The notes beneath the pieces are model-generated. The model saw only the letters and a list, made by a program, of their open reading frames with translations. It was not told where the DNA came from and made no database searches. This document shows positions 16,617 through 25,819 of a stretch of 64,000 bases of DNA, in pieces. Within the stretch, counting starts at the first letter, position 1. The number at the start of each line of letters is the position of its first letter. The stretch comes from Povalibacter uvarum (lineage in GTDB: Bacteria > Pseudomonadota > Gammaproteobacteria > Steroidobacterales > Steroidobacteraceae), in the NCBI RefSeq assembly GCF_014202975.1, contig NZ_JACHHZ010000002.1, positions 930,001 to 994,000 on the forward strand. Direction: 5' to 3'. Position numbers and translations under genes: made by a program.

Positions 16617-17906
16617 TTACGCCGCTGCAGTTTCCCGGCTGCGTCGCTGCACGCGGAAGGTTCCGGTGCGCAGCGTTTCGTACTCGCGATCCATGACGAC
16701 TGTGCGATTGCGGCCGCGTTCCTTCGCGGTGTAGAGCGCTTCGTCAGCGAGCTGGATGAGGCCTTCGACGCGACGTTCCGGTTGCGGCTCGACACAGGCT
16801 GCGCCGATGCTGAACGTCACGAGCTGATTGTCCGTGAATGCCGGGTGCGCGATCGCGAGATTCGCGAGGCTGGCATGCAGTTCGCGGCACAGTTCCTCGA
16901 CGCGATCGCGTCGTGTGTCGTAGAGCAGAATTGCAAACTCTTCGCCGCCGTAGCGCGCGGTGAGATCGAGCGGCCGGCGCGATGCGCGGTTGAGCACACC
17001 CGCGACCTTGACGAGACACGCATCGCCCGCCTGGTGGCCGCCGTAGTCGTTGAAAGCTTTGAAGTGATCGATGTCGATCATCAGCAGTGCGATCGGTGCG
17101 TTCGCGCGAGCAGCCTGCTGCCACATGCGGGCTGCATGCTCGTCGAACATGCGGCGGTTGTGGATGCCGGTGAGCGCATCGCGATTGAGCGACTCGCTCA
17201 TGATCTGCGTCGACAGGTAACTGTGACGCACGGACTTCTGCAGCGAGTAGTGCACGGCAGCGCCGAGCGCAGCCGCGAACAACAGGATCACGAGATCGAA
17301 CGTACGCTGGCCGCTGTCGAGCCCACCCAGATAGCCGCCCAGGGCGTACATCACGACCACCAGGGCCACAGTACGCACCGCCTGCGCCTGCACCATGCCG
17401 AACACGAAATAGGGGGCAAGCGTGAGCAGCGGCATCATCGCGTTCAGCGAGTAGCCCTGCCGATGCATGAATGCGTCCATCACTACGAAGCACAGTGCGT
17501 GCACCGGCAGCACCACTTGCGCGACAGGCGTGAACCAGCGCGTATATAGATGAGTATAGGTAGCGATCAGCAGCGCGATGCAGCTCGGCAACAGGACGCC
17601 GAAACGCATGAGATCGAACAGCGACTGATCCCGAGGGGCGACGAGCGCTGCACGCAGATCGCTGAACGGGCCGCCCGCCAGCATCGCGATGAGCAGGGCC
17701 GCAACGGGAATCCAGATGACGCTGCGGATGCGCGACCGCACGTTCTCGCTGTACCAGCGACGGAATTGTCCTTCGAGCGAGCCTTCGAAACGCAGCGAAG
17801 GGAAGATCCGCGAGAAGAATCGCCCGAACGCAGTGCGACGCTGCCGGACCGGTTTCGAACCGGAACGGGCGGCGGCTTTGTCGGCGTTGGGGAGGGAATC
17901 AGGCAT
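16617..17906 (-). CDS. Diguanylate cyclase with integral membrane sensor
   Basis: 429 residues. A basic cytoplasmic N-terminus of about 60 residues is followed by about six hydrophobic helices (MASE-like, about 65-235) and a C-terminal GGDEF domain. The active-site motif is GGEEF and the I-site is present as RPLD. No periplasmic domain of size is evident, so the signal is probably sensed in the membrane. It is the second cyclase in 6 kb, but is not an operon partner of the first. Confidence 0.92.
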   Translation of the reverse strand: MPDSLPNADKAAARSGSKPVRQRRTAFGRFFSRIFPSLRFEGSLEGQFRRWYSENVRSRIRSVIWIPVAALLIAMLAGGPFSDLRAALVAPRDQSLFDLMRFGVLLPSCIALLIATYTHLYTRWFTPVAQVVLPVHALCFVVMDAFMHRQGYSLNAMMPLLTLAPYFVFGMVQAQAVRTVALVVVMYALGGYLGGLDSGQRTFDLVILLFAAALGAAVHYSLQKSVRHSYLSTQIMSESLNRDALTGIHNRRMFDEHAARMWQQAARANAPIALLMIDIDHFKAFNDYGGHQAGDACLVKVAGVLNRASRRPLDLTARYGGEEFAILLYDTRRDRVEELCRELHASLANLAIAHPAFTDNQLVTFSIGAACVEPQPERRVEGLIQLADEALYTAKERGRNRTVVMDREYETLRTGTFRVQRRSRETAAA

Positions 17907-18083
17907 CTTGTACGACTGCGATGCGGATCGGCAGTCATACGTTACCTTGCCCGATCATCCGGAATCCTGATTACCGTCACAGGACCGTGCGAACTGCGTC
18001 ACAAAACCGACGAAGATCCGCCGATGCCACGGGCGTGTTACGTGCGGGAGCCGCAGGTTTTCCCGGACCTGGCGCAGGGGTTC

Positions 18084-19496
18084 CTACGGGGCTCTCAGTC
18101 GGGCGTACCCGGCCAGCAACCCGGCTGCGCTCGCCATCTCTTCGACGTCATCGAACATTGGCACGCCCGCACGCTCGATCGCGGTGAACCACGTCTGCTT
18201 CTGCTGCAAGGTTCCCATCATCGAGTGCAGCACCGGGATCGGCGCCGCATGCACCGTTCTCGCCAGCGCCTCGATCACCGGAGCGGCGTCGACCATGAAC
18301 GGCACGACATGAGTCATCAGGATTGCATCGAACGCGGAGCCGGCATGCTGCAGGCTTTGCGCCAACGTCAGGCCGAATCGATCCTCGCGCGCGTCGGCAA
18401 GAAGATCGATCGGATTCGCGATCGCGGCTTCGGGTGGGAGCAGTACGCGAAGACTCTCCGCAAGCGAGTCAGGCAACGCTGCCAGTCGCAGCCCTTCGCG
18501 CTCGCATCGATCGGCGGCCAGCACGCCGGGTCCACCGCTGTTGGAAAGAATCAGCACCCGCGAACCGATCCCCTGCGGGTAGTACGCGAGCGCTTTCGCA
18601 GCGATGAGCATCTGTCGCAAGCTCTTGACGCGCACGATGCCGGCGCGTCGACAGAGCTCTTCGGCTGCGTCGTCGCTGAGCGCAGTCGAACCTGTGTGAC
18701 GTTTCGCGGCTGCCGCGCCTGCGGAAGTCGTGCCGCCGATCAATCCGACGACAGGCTTGCGAGCCGTGATCGGTTGCAATGCTTCGACGAACTCGTGCGG
18801 ATCGCCGACGGATTCGGCGTAGAACGCGGCGACGCTGCAATGCGAGTGACTGGCGAGCCCTGAGATGAAATCGATCAATCCCAGGTGCATGCCGTTGCCG
18901 ATCGACACGACGCTGCCGACCGGGATCTGCATCGAGTGACTGCTCGCAATGACTTCCTCGGCGATGGCACCCGATTGCGATACGAACGCAACTCCAGGTC
19001 GTGTCGCATCGATGCCGCGAAACGGCAGGTCCTTGAAGAACGTGCCGGCAAAGCGCCGCCGCGGATCGAGGATGTTGATGAGGCCGGCGCAGTTCGGCCC
19101 CATGATCAGCACGTCATGCGAGGCGGCGAAAGCCCGCAGCTCAGCATCGCGCGCCTTTCCTTCCGCACCCGCCTCCTGAAAGCCGCCGGGCAGCACGAGG
19201 AAGTTGCGGTGCCCGGAAGCGACGCCTTCGCGAATCACGCCTAGGATCAGATCGGGCCTCACCGCGACGACGGCGAGATCGCACGCCGGCGCCACTTCCG
19301 CCAGCGACCGCATCGCGACCAGAGTCAGAACCTGGCCGCCTTTCGGATTGACCGGCACGACGCGTCCGTCGAATCCGCTGGCGATGAGATTCCTGAGCAC
19401 GGCTCCGCCGGCACTCGTTTCGCGCTCCGCCGCGCCAGCAATGGCGACGCTGCAAGGTTGCAGGATCTGCTGCAGGCGTCCGGCATCAGGTCGCAT
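18084..19496 (-). CDS. ADP-forming acyl-CoA synthetase alpha-like protein
   Basis: 470 residues. A CoA-binding Rossmann domain (CSVAIAGAAERETSAGGAVL, VVPVNPKGGQV) is followed by a succinyl-CoA ligase-like domain (PGVAFVSQSGAIAEEVI, SVVSIGNG) and a C-terminal flavodoxin-like half. The phosphorylatable His of this family is likely in AKRHTGSTAL. There is no ATP-grasp beta domain in this protein and no separate beta-subunit gene next to it, so it either pairs with a distant subunit or has another CoA-ligase role. Divergent from the small exported protein gene. Confidence 0.82.
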   Translation of the reverse strand: MRPDAGRLQQILQPCSVAIAGAAERETSAGGAVLRNLIASGFDGRVVPVNPKGGQVLTLVAMRSLAEVAPACDLAVVAVRPDLILGVIREGVASGHRNFLVLPGGFQEAGAEGKARDAELRAFAASHDVLIMGPNCAGLINILDPRRRFAGTFFKDLPFRGIDATRPGVAFVSQSGAIAEEVIASSHSMQIPVGSVVSIGNGMHLGLIDFISGLASHSHCSVAAFYAESVGDPHEFVEALQPITARKPVVGLIGGTTSAGAAAAKRHTGSTALSDDAAEELCRRAGIVRVKSLRQMLIAAKALAYYPQGIGSRVLILSNSGGPGVLAADRCEREGLRLAALPDSLAESLRVLLPPEAAIANPIDLLADAREDRFGLTLAQSLQHAGSAFDAILMTHVVPFMVDAAPVIEALARTVHAAPIPVLHSMMGTLQQKQTWFTAIERAGVPMFDDVEEMASAAGLLAGYARLRAP

Positions 19497-19661
19497 GGGA
19501 GCGTCTCGGATTCATGTCGATACAGACTCCCCGCTCGCATCGCCCCGGTCAAATCAGATTCCGTGATGACGGGCATCGCCGCCGCCGATGGCGGTTTTCC
19601 CCGCTGTGGCAGCCTCGGGTGTGGGCTATCCTGCGCGGCGGCTCAGGCAAGGAGATCTCCC

Positions 19662-20168
19662 ATGCGTCGACTGGCTCGATGGCTGCTGATCGGATGCGCG
19701 CTGTTCGGCTTCAATGCCTTCGCGCAGGACCCGGTGCAGGGTGTTTTCGTCAATGCGAATACCAGCCAGGAGGTCATCGACAAGGCCATCGATGCCGGCA
19801 TCGAGAAGATGAACTTCATCAAGCGGCCGATTGCGCGCAGCCGTCTGAAGAAGACGAATCCGCTGTATGAGCGGATCGAGGTCGGCAACGATGGATCGCA
19901 GATCAGCGTGCGCTTCGATGCGGGCAAGCCGGTCGTGATGCCCGCGAACGGCAGCACCGTGAAATGGACTCGCGACGACGGTGAAGTGTTCGATGTCAGC
20001 GCGCTTGCGACTGGCTCGAAGCTGCAGCAGACGTTCAAAGCAGAGGACGGCCAGCGCGTGAACGAGTTCGACGTTGCAGCGGATGGCACGCTGACGCTCC
20101 GTGTCACGCTCACGAGCCCACAACTGCCGGCCCCGGTAAGGTATGTGCTGACATACAAGCGCGGCTGA
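19662..20168 (+). CDS. Small exported protein of unknown function
   Basis: 168 residues from ATG 19662, preceded by AAGGAG. The signal peptide (RRLARWLLIGCALFGFNAFA) is followed by a mature domain with a helical start (TSQEVIDKAIDAGIEKMNFI) and then beta-rich sequence ending in VRYVLTYKRG. I do not recognise the family. It is followed 160 bases later by the GIN-domain lipoprotein gene on the same strand. Confidence 0.8.
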   Translation: MRRLARWLLIGCALFGFNAFAQDPVQGVFVNANTSQEVIDKAIDAGIEKMNFIKRPIARSRLKKTNPLYERIEVGNDGSQISVRFDAGKPVVMPANGSTVKWTRDDGEVFDVSALATGSKLQQTFKAEDGQRVNEFDVAADGTLTLRVTLTSPQLPAPVRYVLTYKRG

Positions 20169-20327
20169 GGCGACCAGTGAATGGTTCTGTCCTGACCAGT
20201 CACTATCCGCTATCCGCCATCTACTTCTCCTTCACCGGTTCGGCGCCGCGATTCACCGGTATTCATCTATCAAGACGAGACGGCCGCGAGCATGATCGGG
20301 CCAAGCAGGTCCCGTTCCGGGGGTTCC

Positions 20328-21104
20328 ATGAGTTCTCGTTTTGTCGCCGCCGCGGCCGGGTTGTCCGCCATCGCGCTGCTGGCCGGGTGCGATCACAAGT
20401 CCGAGTTCAGTACCGGTCCCGTCCGTACCGAAACCCGCAATGTCGGTGAGTTCGATTCCATCGAGGTGAATGGTGCGACGCGACTCGAAATCACCGTCGG
20501 TGCGCCGGCGTCAGTGGTGGTCGAAGGGCGCGAACGGTTTCTCGAACGCCTGGACACCGAGGTGCACGGCGACACGCTGCGCATCAAGACACGCAAGAAG
20601 GACTGGGTGTCGATCGGCACGAGTCCGCGGCTGATCGTGAGAGTCACCCTGCCCACGCTCAAGGAACTCGAGGTCGAAGGCGGTAACGACATCGAGCTCA
20701 CCGGCTTCAACGGAGGCACCACGAAGATTCGTCTGGAAGGCGCCGCCAACCTCAAGGGCTCGGGCCGCCTCGATGAGCTCAGCATTTTCATGGCCGGTGC
20801 GGGCCACGCGGATCTCGACAACATCATCGCAGGCACCGCCAACGTGACTGTCGCAGGCGTCGGCAGCGTCACGGTCCATCCGGTCGATACGCTCGACGCC
20901 CGCATGAACGGCGTAGGTGCCATCTTCTACAGCGGCAGCCCCCGCAACGTGAACACTCGAGTGAACGGCCTCGGCACCATCGGCCAGCGCGATGCCAAGC
21001 GTGCCGCGCCGGACCATGGACCGCAGGCACCTGTCGACCCCGATTCGCTCCAGCCGGAATACGACGATCGCGCGGCGGATGAGGGAAAGACGGAAGTGAT
21101 CTGA
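20328..21104 (+). CDS. GIN-domain (DUF2807) lipoprotein
   Basis: 258 residues from ATG 20328. A type II signal peptide with lipobox LLAGC (AAGLSAIALLAGCDHKS) predicts a lipid-anchored envelope protein. The body is a DUF2807 putative auto-transporter-like beta-solenoid: FDSIEVNGATRLEITVG near the start, repeated LEVEGGNDIELTGF, IRLEGAANLKGSG and MNGVGAIFYSG turns, and VNGLGTIGQ near the end. Function in the family is unknown. An upstream ATG at 20292 would add 12 residues but disrupts the lipoprotein signal. Confidence 0.85.
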   Translation: MSSRFVAAAAGLSAIALLAGCDHKSEFSTGPVRTETRNVGEFDSIEVNGATRLEITVGAPASVVVEGRERFLERLDTEVHGDTLRIKTRKKDWVSIGTSPRLIVRVTLPTLKELEVEGGNDIELTGFNGGTTKIRLEGAANLKGSGRLDELSIFMAGAGHADLDNIIAGTANVTVAGVGSVTVHPVDTLDARMNGVGAIFYSGSPRNVNTRVNGLGTIGQRDAKRAAPDHGPQAPVDPDSLQPEYDDRAADEGKTEVI

Positions 21105-21112
21105 GGGCTAAC

Positions 21113-21181
21113 CGTCATTCCCGCGAAAGCGGGAATCCATCTGGACCCAAGACATGGATTCCCGCTTTCGCGGGAATGACG
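21113..21181. repeat. REP-like inverted repeat, ATTCCCGCG family
   Basis: Two near-identical arms, ATTCCCGCGAAAGCGGGAAT and ATTCCCGCTTTCGCGGGAAT, separated by CCATCTGGACCCAAGACATGG. It fills the gap between the convergent GIN lipoprotein and lhr genes and ends 10 bases from the lhr stop. Confidence 0.92.
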
Positions 21182-21190
21182 ACCCCTCAC

Positions 21191-24100
21191 TCATGCCAAC
21201 TGCGTCAGTGTCACCGGCACTTGCCTTCGCAGCAGCACGCTCTGTGCCTGCCACTGCTCAGCAGGCTCCAGCTGCTCCAGGAAGGTCACATCGCCGCTGG
21301 CGAATACAGCGACAGGGACGCCGTCGCGGTACACCAGCCGATTCCCCGTCAGCGAGGGCAACCGCGCACCCGGCGTGAGGATGCCGATCAGATTCAGTGG
21401 ATCGGCGGCCGAGAGCGAAATCAGTTCGCTGTTGCCCGGCTTGCGACGCGCTTCGCGCAGCAACCCGATCGCTTCAGGCAACGCGAACTGTTCGCCCGAG
21501 AAACCCGCAACGAATCGGCCGCCGCGGATCTCACCGCGCGCTTCCAATCGCCGCAGGCACAACAGGATCTGGCGCCACGGCGGCAGCCAGCCCGATTCGC
21601 GCTCGAGCAGTTTCCAGAACACGACGCCCCAGCGGCGCAACAGCGAGCGGCAAACGTGTTCGATCGCATCCGCTTCCAAGGCCTGAGGCGTGAGGCTCGA
21701 GGATTGAGCGGAGGCTCCGGGCTCGTGCCTCGTGCCTCGCGCCTCGTGCCGTCTCTTGACCAACGTCCATCGACCCGCATCCTGCATCCCAAAGATCGCG
21801 ATCCGGCGCTTGCGTCGTGCATCGCGAGCATTCGGGCGCCGTCGGTCCGAGGGGACAAGCAACGCGCGCAGGCCGCCGAAGCTGTCGGAGTTCACGAGGC
21901 CGAGCGCAACCAGTTCACCGAGCGCATCCTCGACCTGGTTCGGCAGAAGTCCCGCACTCTCGACGATCTCGTCGAAGAACGAAGCGCCGTGCGCCTGGAT
22001 GAAATCGGCGACCTGCTGGGCCTTCGGAGTGAGCTGTACGCGGTCGCTGGGTTCGACGAAGCTCGACCAGATCCGGACGTTGCGGCGAGCGAGCAGTGCG
22101 ATGGGTGTCGAGCGCACTGGCGCCGCGCCGCGCTCGGAATCACCGCTGCGAGTTGCGAGCCGCGTCCACACGATTCGGCCCGCGAGGCATTGCTCGTCGA
22201 GCCATGCCGGCTCGTACTCCGCGATGCGTGCCGGCAGCACTTCGGTTTCCCATGCGCTTGCGGGAGCTTCGAAGCCCTCGAGTTGCGCGAGCACTGCGGG
22301 AACTGCGTCAGGTCCCTGCATCCGCGTTGCTGGCGTGACGCGTTGCCAATCGAACAGGAAGCGCAGGAAATCACGAGCGAGCACCGGCTCGATCTCCGCG
22401 CGCAGACGTTTGACCGTGTAGCGATGGATGCGGGCGAGAAGACGGCGATCGCACCACTGTTGCGACGCGTGACCAGTCACAGGTGACTGGTCGAACTGTC
22501 CGCGCATGGCGGTGCCCTCCGCTTCGAGGGCGAGCAGCGCGGCATCGATATCCTTCATCGACGCGCCGAGGCAATCAGCGATTTCGCGAGCCGTCGTGGG
22601 GCCGAGGCCCTCGAGCCGCCCGCGGACCACTTCGACGAACGCGTCTTCCTTCGGCCAGGATTTCGCGTATGCCGCGGGAATCGCAGCGCGTTGCGCGTCA
22701 TCGAGAGAGCCCAGTGCTGCATCGAACAGCGGCAAGCGTTCGACCGCGACGAAAATGCCCGCGGCTCCGCTCGACAACCGCTCGACCCTGCGCTTCGTGA
22801 TCAGCTCCTGCATCAACCCCGGCCACACCGGATTGCGCTGAGCTTCATCCGAGGTGATGAAAGTCAGCCACAACAACGCATCGTGGAGCTCGTCGACAGA
22901 GCCCGCATCGGGCCAAGCTTCCGCGCGCACGCGGGCGATGGCGTCCGGATCGAGCTTGCCGATGTCCGAAGCGGACTGAGGATCGAGCCAGCGACGACTC
23001 GCGACCGCCTGGGTGCGGCGTTCTTCCAGTGGCGCATCGTCGAGATACGCATAGGGCCGCGCGGACAGGACTTCGAGCGCGAGCGGCGATGGCTCCGTCA
23101 GATCGCGAGCTTCGACGGCGATCTCTCCGCTCAGCAACCCACGCAGCAAACGTTCGAAGCCGTCGATGTCCATGGCGTCTTCGAGGCAATCGCGCACGGT
23201 CTGCTGAACCAGCGGATGATCGGGAACTTCGATGTCACCGACGATGTTCTCGCCGCAGGCAACCTGGTCGGGGAAAACAGATGCGAGCAGATCTTCGGCA
23301 TTCATGCGCGCGAGCGCGGGTGGTACTTTCTTGCCACCACGGAATCGCGGCAACGCGAGCGCGATCGAAGCATCCCACCGCCAGCGCGTCGTAAACATCG
23401 GCGCGTCGAGCAGCGCCTGGATGAGCAGTTCGCGCGCAGTGTTCGGATGCAGATAACGAGCGACATCGATGAGCTCGAAACTGTGAGCCGTCGTGAGCGA
23501 CAGGATGATCGTGTCTTCCGTTGCCGCCGCCTGCAGCTCGAAGTTGAAGCTGCGGCAGAACCGCTTGCGCAGCGTCAGGCCCCATGCACGGTTGATACGA
23601 TTGCCGAACGGCGAATGAATGACGAGCTGCATGCCGCCCGCTTCGTCGAAGAAGCGTTCGAAGACGATTCGCTCCTGCGTCGGCAAGCAGCCCAGGGCTG
23701 CGTGACCGGCGGCGAGATAGTCGAAGATCTGTGTGGCCGCCGGTTCTGGCAGGCCCAGCGTGTCTTCGAGCCAGGTACGGGCGGAGGCCTCGAGCCTCCG
23801 CTCAAACTCCTTCCGCAACCGCGACACTGCAACGGACAGCTCGTTCGTCCTGCCCGGTGCCTCGCCGAGCCAGAACGGAATCGACGGTGGTTCGCCGTGT
23901 GCATCCTCGACGCGCACCATGCTGCGTTCGACGCGAAGAATCCGGTAGGACTGGTTGCCGAGCTGGAAGATGTCGCCCTGCAGGCTCTCGACAGCGAAGT
24001 CCTCGTTGACCGTGCCGACGAGCGTGCCTTCCGGTTCGAGCATGACCTGGTAGTCCGCTGTGTCCGGAATCGCACCGCCGGAGGTGATCGCAGTCAGTCG

Positions 24101-25555
24101 CGCTCCCTTGCGGCCGCGCACGAGATGATTCACCGCATCGTGATAGATCAGCGCGCCGTGACGACCACGACGTGTCGTGTAGCCCTCGGCAAGCATCTGC
24201 AGCACGCGATCGAATACCCCGCGATCGAGATCGCGATAGGGATATGCGCGGCGGATGAGGGCGAACAATTCGTTCTCGCTGCACTCACGGGCCGCCGCTT
24301 CGGCGACGATCTGCTGCGAGAGCACGTCGATCGGACCTTCGGGAATCTTCAGGCGATCGAGCTCGCCGCGCTGGACCGCTTCGAGCAGCGCCGTGCACTC
24401 GACGAGATCGTCGCGCGACAGGGGGAACAAGCGACCTTTAGGCGTGCCGCCCACCGCGTGGCCTGATCGACCGACGCGCTGGAGGAATGCGTTGATCGAG
24501 CGGGGCGAGCTCAACTGACATACCAGGTCGACATCCCCGATATCGATACCGAGCTCGAGCGAAGCAGTGGCTACGAGCGCCTGCAGTTCGCCGCGCTTGA
24601 GCCGCTGCTCCGCATTCAGCCGCCGTTCCTTCGCGAGGCTCCCGTGATGAGCTGTGACGTTTTCTTCGCCGAGTCGTTCCGAAAGATGTCGCGCGAGTCG
24701 CTCAGCCAGCCGCCGAGTATTCACGAACACGAGCGTGCTTCGATGCTGACGAATCAGAGCCGCCAGCCGATCGTAGATCTGCGTCCACACTTCGCCCGAC
24801 ATCACCGCTTCGAGCGGTGCGTCGGGCAGTTCGATCGCGAGATCGCGCTGGCGGATGTGGCCGCTGTCGACGAGAGCGCAGGCAGAGGAGGCCTCGTGCC
24901 CTCCCGTAAGAAATTTCGCCACCTCCTCGATCGGCCTCTGCGTCGCCGACAACCCGATGCGCCGCAGACTGCGTCCGGTCAACGCTTCGAGCCGCTCCAG
25001 CGATACCGCAAGGTGGCTGCCGCGCTTGCTGTTCGCGACCGCGTGGATTTCGTCGACGATCACCGTGCCGACCGTCGAGAGCATCTCGCGACCCGAGGCC
25101 GAGCCGAGCAGGATGTAGAGCGACTCCGGTGTCGTGACGACGATGTGCGGCGGCTTGCGGCGCACCTGGGCGCGCTCGCTCTGCGGCGTATCGCCGGTGC
25201 GGACCCAAGAACGGATCTCGACATCGCGGATCGTGTGTTCGCCGAGGTGCGCACGAATTCCCGCGAGCGGTGCTTCGAGATTCTTGTGGATGTCGTTCGA
25301 GAGCGCCTTGAGCGGCGATACGTACACGACTCGTGTTTCGTCGGGCAATCCCCACTGGCTTCCTTCGCGCACCAGTTCGTCGATCACCGCGAGGAATGCA
25401 GCGAGCGTTTTGCCCGAGCCCGTCGGCGCGGCGATGAGTACGTGCTTTCCTGACTGAATCGCGGGCCATGCGTCGGCCTGCGCCGGCGTCGGTCCGGAGA
25501 ACGTCCGATCGAACCAGGCAGCGACGGCGGGATGAAAAAGATGCGAAGTGCTCAT
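21191..25555 (-). CDS. lhr: Large helicase-related protein Lhr
   Basis: 1454 residues. Superfamily 2 ATP-dependent helicase: Walker A APTGSGKT at 43-50, DEIH box in [15 protein letters not shown], motif [14 protein letters not shown], motif [14 protein letters not shown]. Beyond the RecA-like core it has the winged-helix and large C-terminal domain of long Lhr proteins ([38 protein letters not shown]). Lhr is a 3'-5' DNA/RNA-DNA helicase linked to repair. Two palindromic elements lie in frame: 21681-21750, encoding about [20 protein letters not shown], and a 22-bp perfect palindrome at 22471-22492. The reading frame is intact. It is convergent with the lipoprotein gene. Confidence 0.95.
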   Translation of the reverse strand: MSTSHLFHPAVAAWFDRTFSGPTPAQADAWPAIQSGKHVLIAAPTGSGKTLAAFLAVIDELVREGSQWGLPDETRVVYVSPLKALSNDIHKNLEAPLAGIRAHLGEHTIRDVEIRSWVRTGDTPQSERAQVRRKPPHIVVTTPESLYILLGSASGREMLSTVGTVIVDEIHAVANSKRGSHLAVSLERLEALTGRSLRRIGLSATQRPIEEVAKFLTGGHEASSACALVDSGHIRQRDLAIELPDAPLEAVMSGEVWTQIYDRLAALIRQHRSTLVFVNTRRLAERLARHLSERLGEENVTAHHGSLAKERRLNAEQRLKRGELQALVATASLELGIDIGDVDLVCQLSSPRSINAFLQRVGRSGHAVGGTPKGRLFPLSRDDLVECTALLEAVQRGELDRLKIPEGPIDVLSQQIVAEAAARECSENELFALIRRAYPYRDLDRGVFDRVLQMLAEGYTTRRGRHGALIYHDAVNHLVRGRKGARLTAITSGGAIPDTADYQVMLEPEGTLVGTVNEDFAVESLQGDIFQLGNQSYRILRVERSMVRVEDAHGEPPSIPFWLGEAPGRTNELSVAVSRLRKEFERRLEASARTWLEDTLGLPEPAATQIFDYLAAGHAALGCLPTQERIVFERFFDEAGGMQLVIHSPFGNRINRAWGLTLRKRFCRSFNFELQAAATEDTIILSLTTAHSFELIDVARYLHPNTARELLIQALLDAPMFTTRWRWDASIALALPRFRGGKKVPPALARMNAEDLLASVFPDQVACGENIVGDIEVPDHPLVQQTVRDCLEDAMDIDGFERLLRGLLSGEIAVEARDLTEPSPLALEVLSARPYAYLDDAPLEERRTQAVASRRWLDPQSASDIGKLDPDAIARVRAEAWPDAGSVDELHDALLWLTFITSDEAQRNPVWPGLMQELITKRRVERLSSGAAGIFVAVERLPLFDAALGSLDDAQRAAIPAAYAKSWPKEDAFVEVVRGRLEGLGPTTAREIADCLGASMKDIDAALLALEAEGTAMRGQFDQSPVTGHASQQWCDRRLLARIHRYTVKRLRAEIEPVLARDFLRFLFDWQRVTPATRMQGPDAVPAVLAQLEGFEAPASAWETEVLPARIAEYEPAWLDEQCLAGRIVWTRLATRSGDSERGAAPVRSTPIALLARRNVRIWSSFVEPSDRVQLTPKAQQVADFIQAHGASFFDEIVESAGLLPNQVEDALGELVALGLVNSDSFGGLRALLVPSDRRRPNARDARRKRRIAIFGMQDAGRWTLVKRRHEARGTRHEPGASAQSSSLTPQALEADAIEHVCRSLLRRWGVVFWKLLERESGWLPPWRQILLCLRRLEARGEIRGGRFVAGFSGEQFALPEAIGLLREARRKPGNSELISLSAADPLNLIGILTPGARLPSLTGNRLVYRDGVPVAVFASGDVTFLEQLEPAEQWQAQSVLLRRQVPVTLTQLA
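21681..21750. repeat. In-frame inverted repeat with CGAGGCA heptamer arms inside lhr
   Basis: The right arm GCTCGTGCCTCGTGCCTCGC plus GCCTCGTGCC is four tandem heptamers. Its reverse complement aligns with the left arm (21681-21708) at about 21 of 26 bases. The element encodes about 23 low-complexity residues between DAGRWTLVK and [10 protein letters not shown], positions that are normally close together in Lhr proteins. Confidence 0.78.
22471..22492. repeat. Perfect 22-bp palindrome inside lhr
   Basis: GACCAGTCAC-AG-GTGACTGGTC has ten-base arms without mismatch. The units resemble the GTGAC heptamer family at 5248-5338 and 33702-33786. It encodes DQSPVTG in a loop before the conserved [11 protein letters not shown] segment. 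Confidence 0.75.
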
Positions 25556-25626
25556 AGGGGAAAGGCCAGCATACTCCTGCCGTCAAGCACCCAACCAGCA
25601 TCGTGGCCGCGCGCGCGATTTCGCAA

Positions 25627-25733
25627 GAAACTGTCATGTTTCCTTTGTGCGCCGGCCCTCTCGGTGAGAGTGCTTCGGCAGCGGTAAGACACTCCCTGCA
25701 ACGCGTTCGGTACCGGAAAAATCTGACAGTTTC
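25627..25733. repeat. Widely spaced inverted repeat GAAACTGTCA / TGACAGTTTC
   Basis: Perfect 10-bp arms at 25627-25636 and 25724-25733 in the divergent region between lhr and the DUF1800 gene, with 87 bases between them. GCG flanks both outer sides. This could be a pair of regulator sites; no further match is evident. Confidence 0.5.
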
Positions 25734-25819
25734 GCGTGAAGCGCATTCGCGCACCGCTACCGATGCATGCCTATGGTGGGCTCATGTACTAGAGCCGCCG
25801 TCGCGGCCGATGCGTCACC

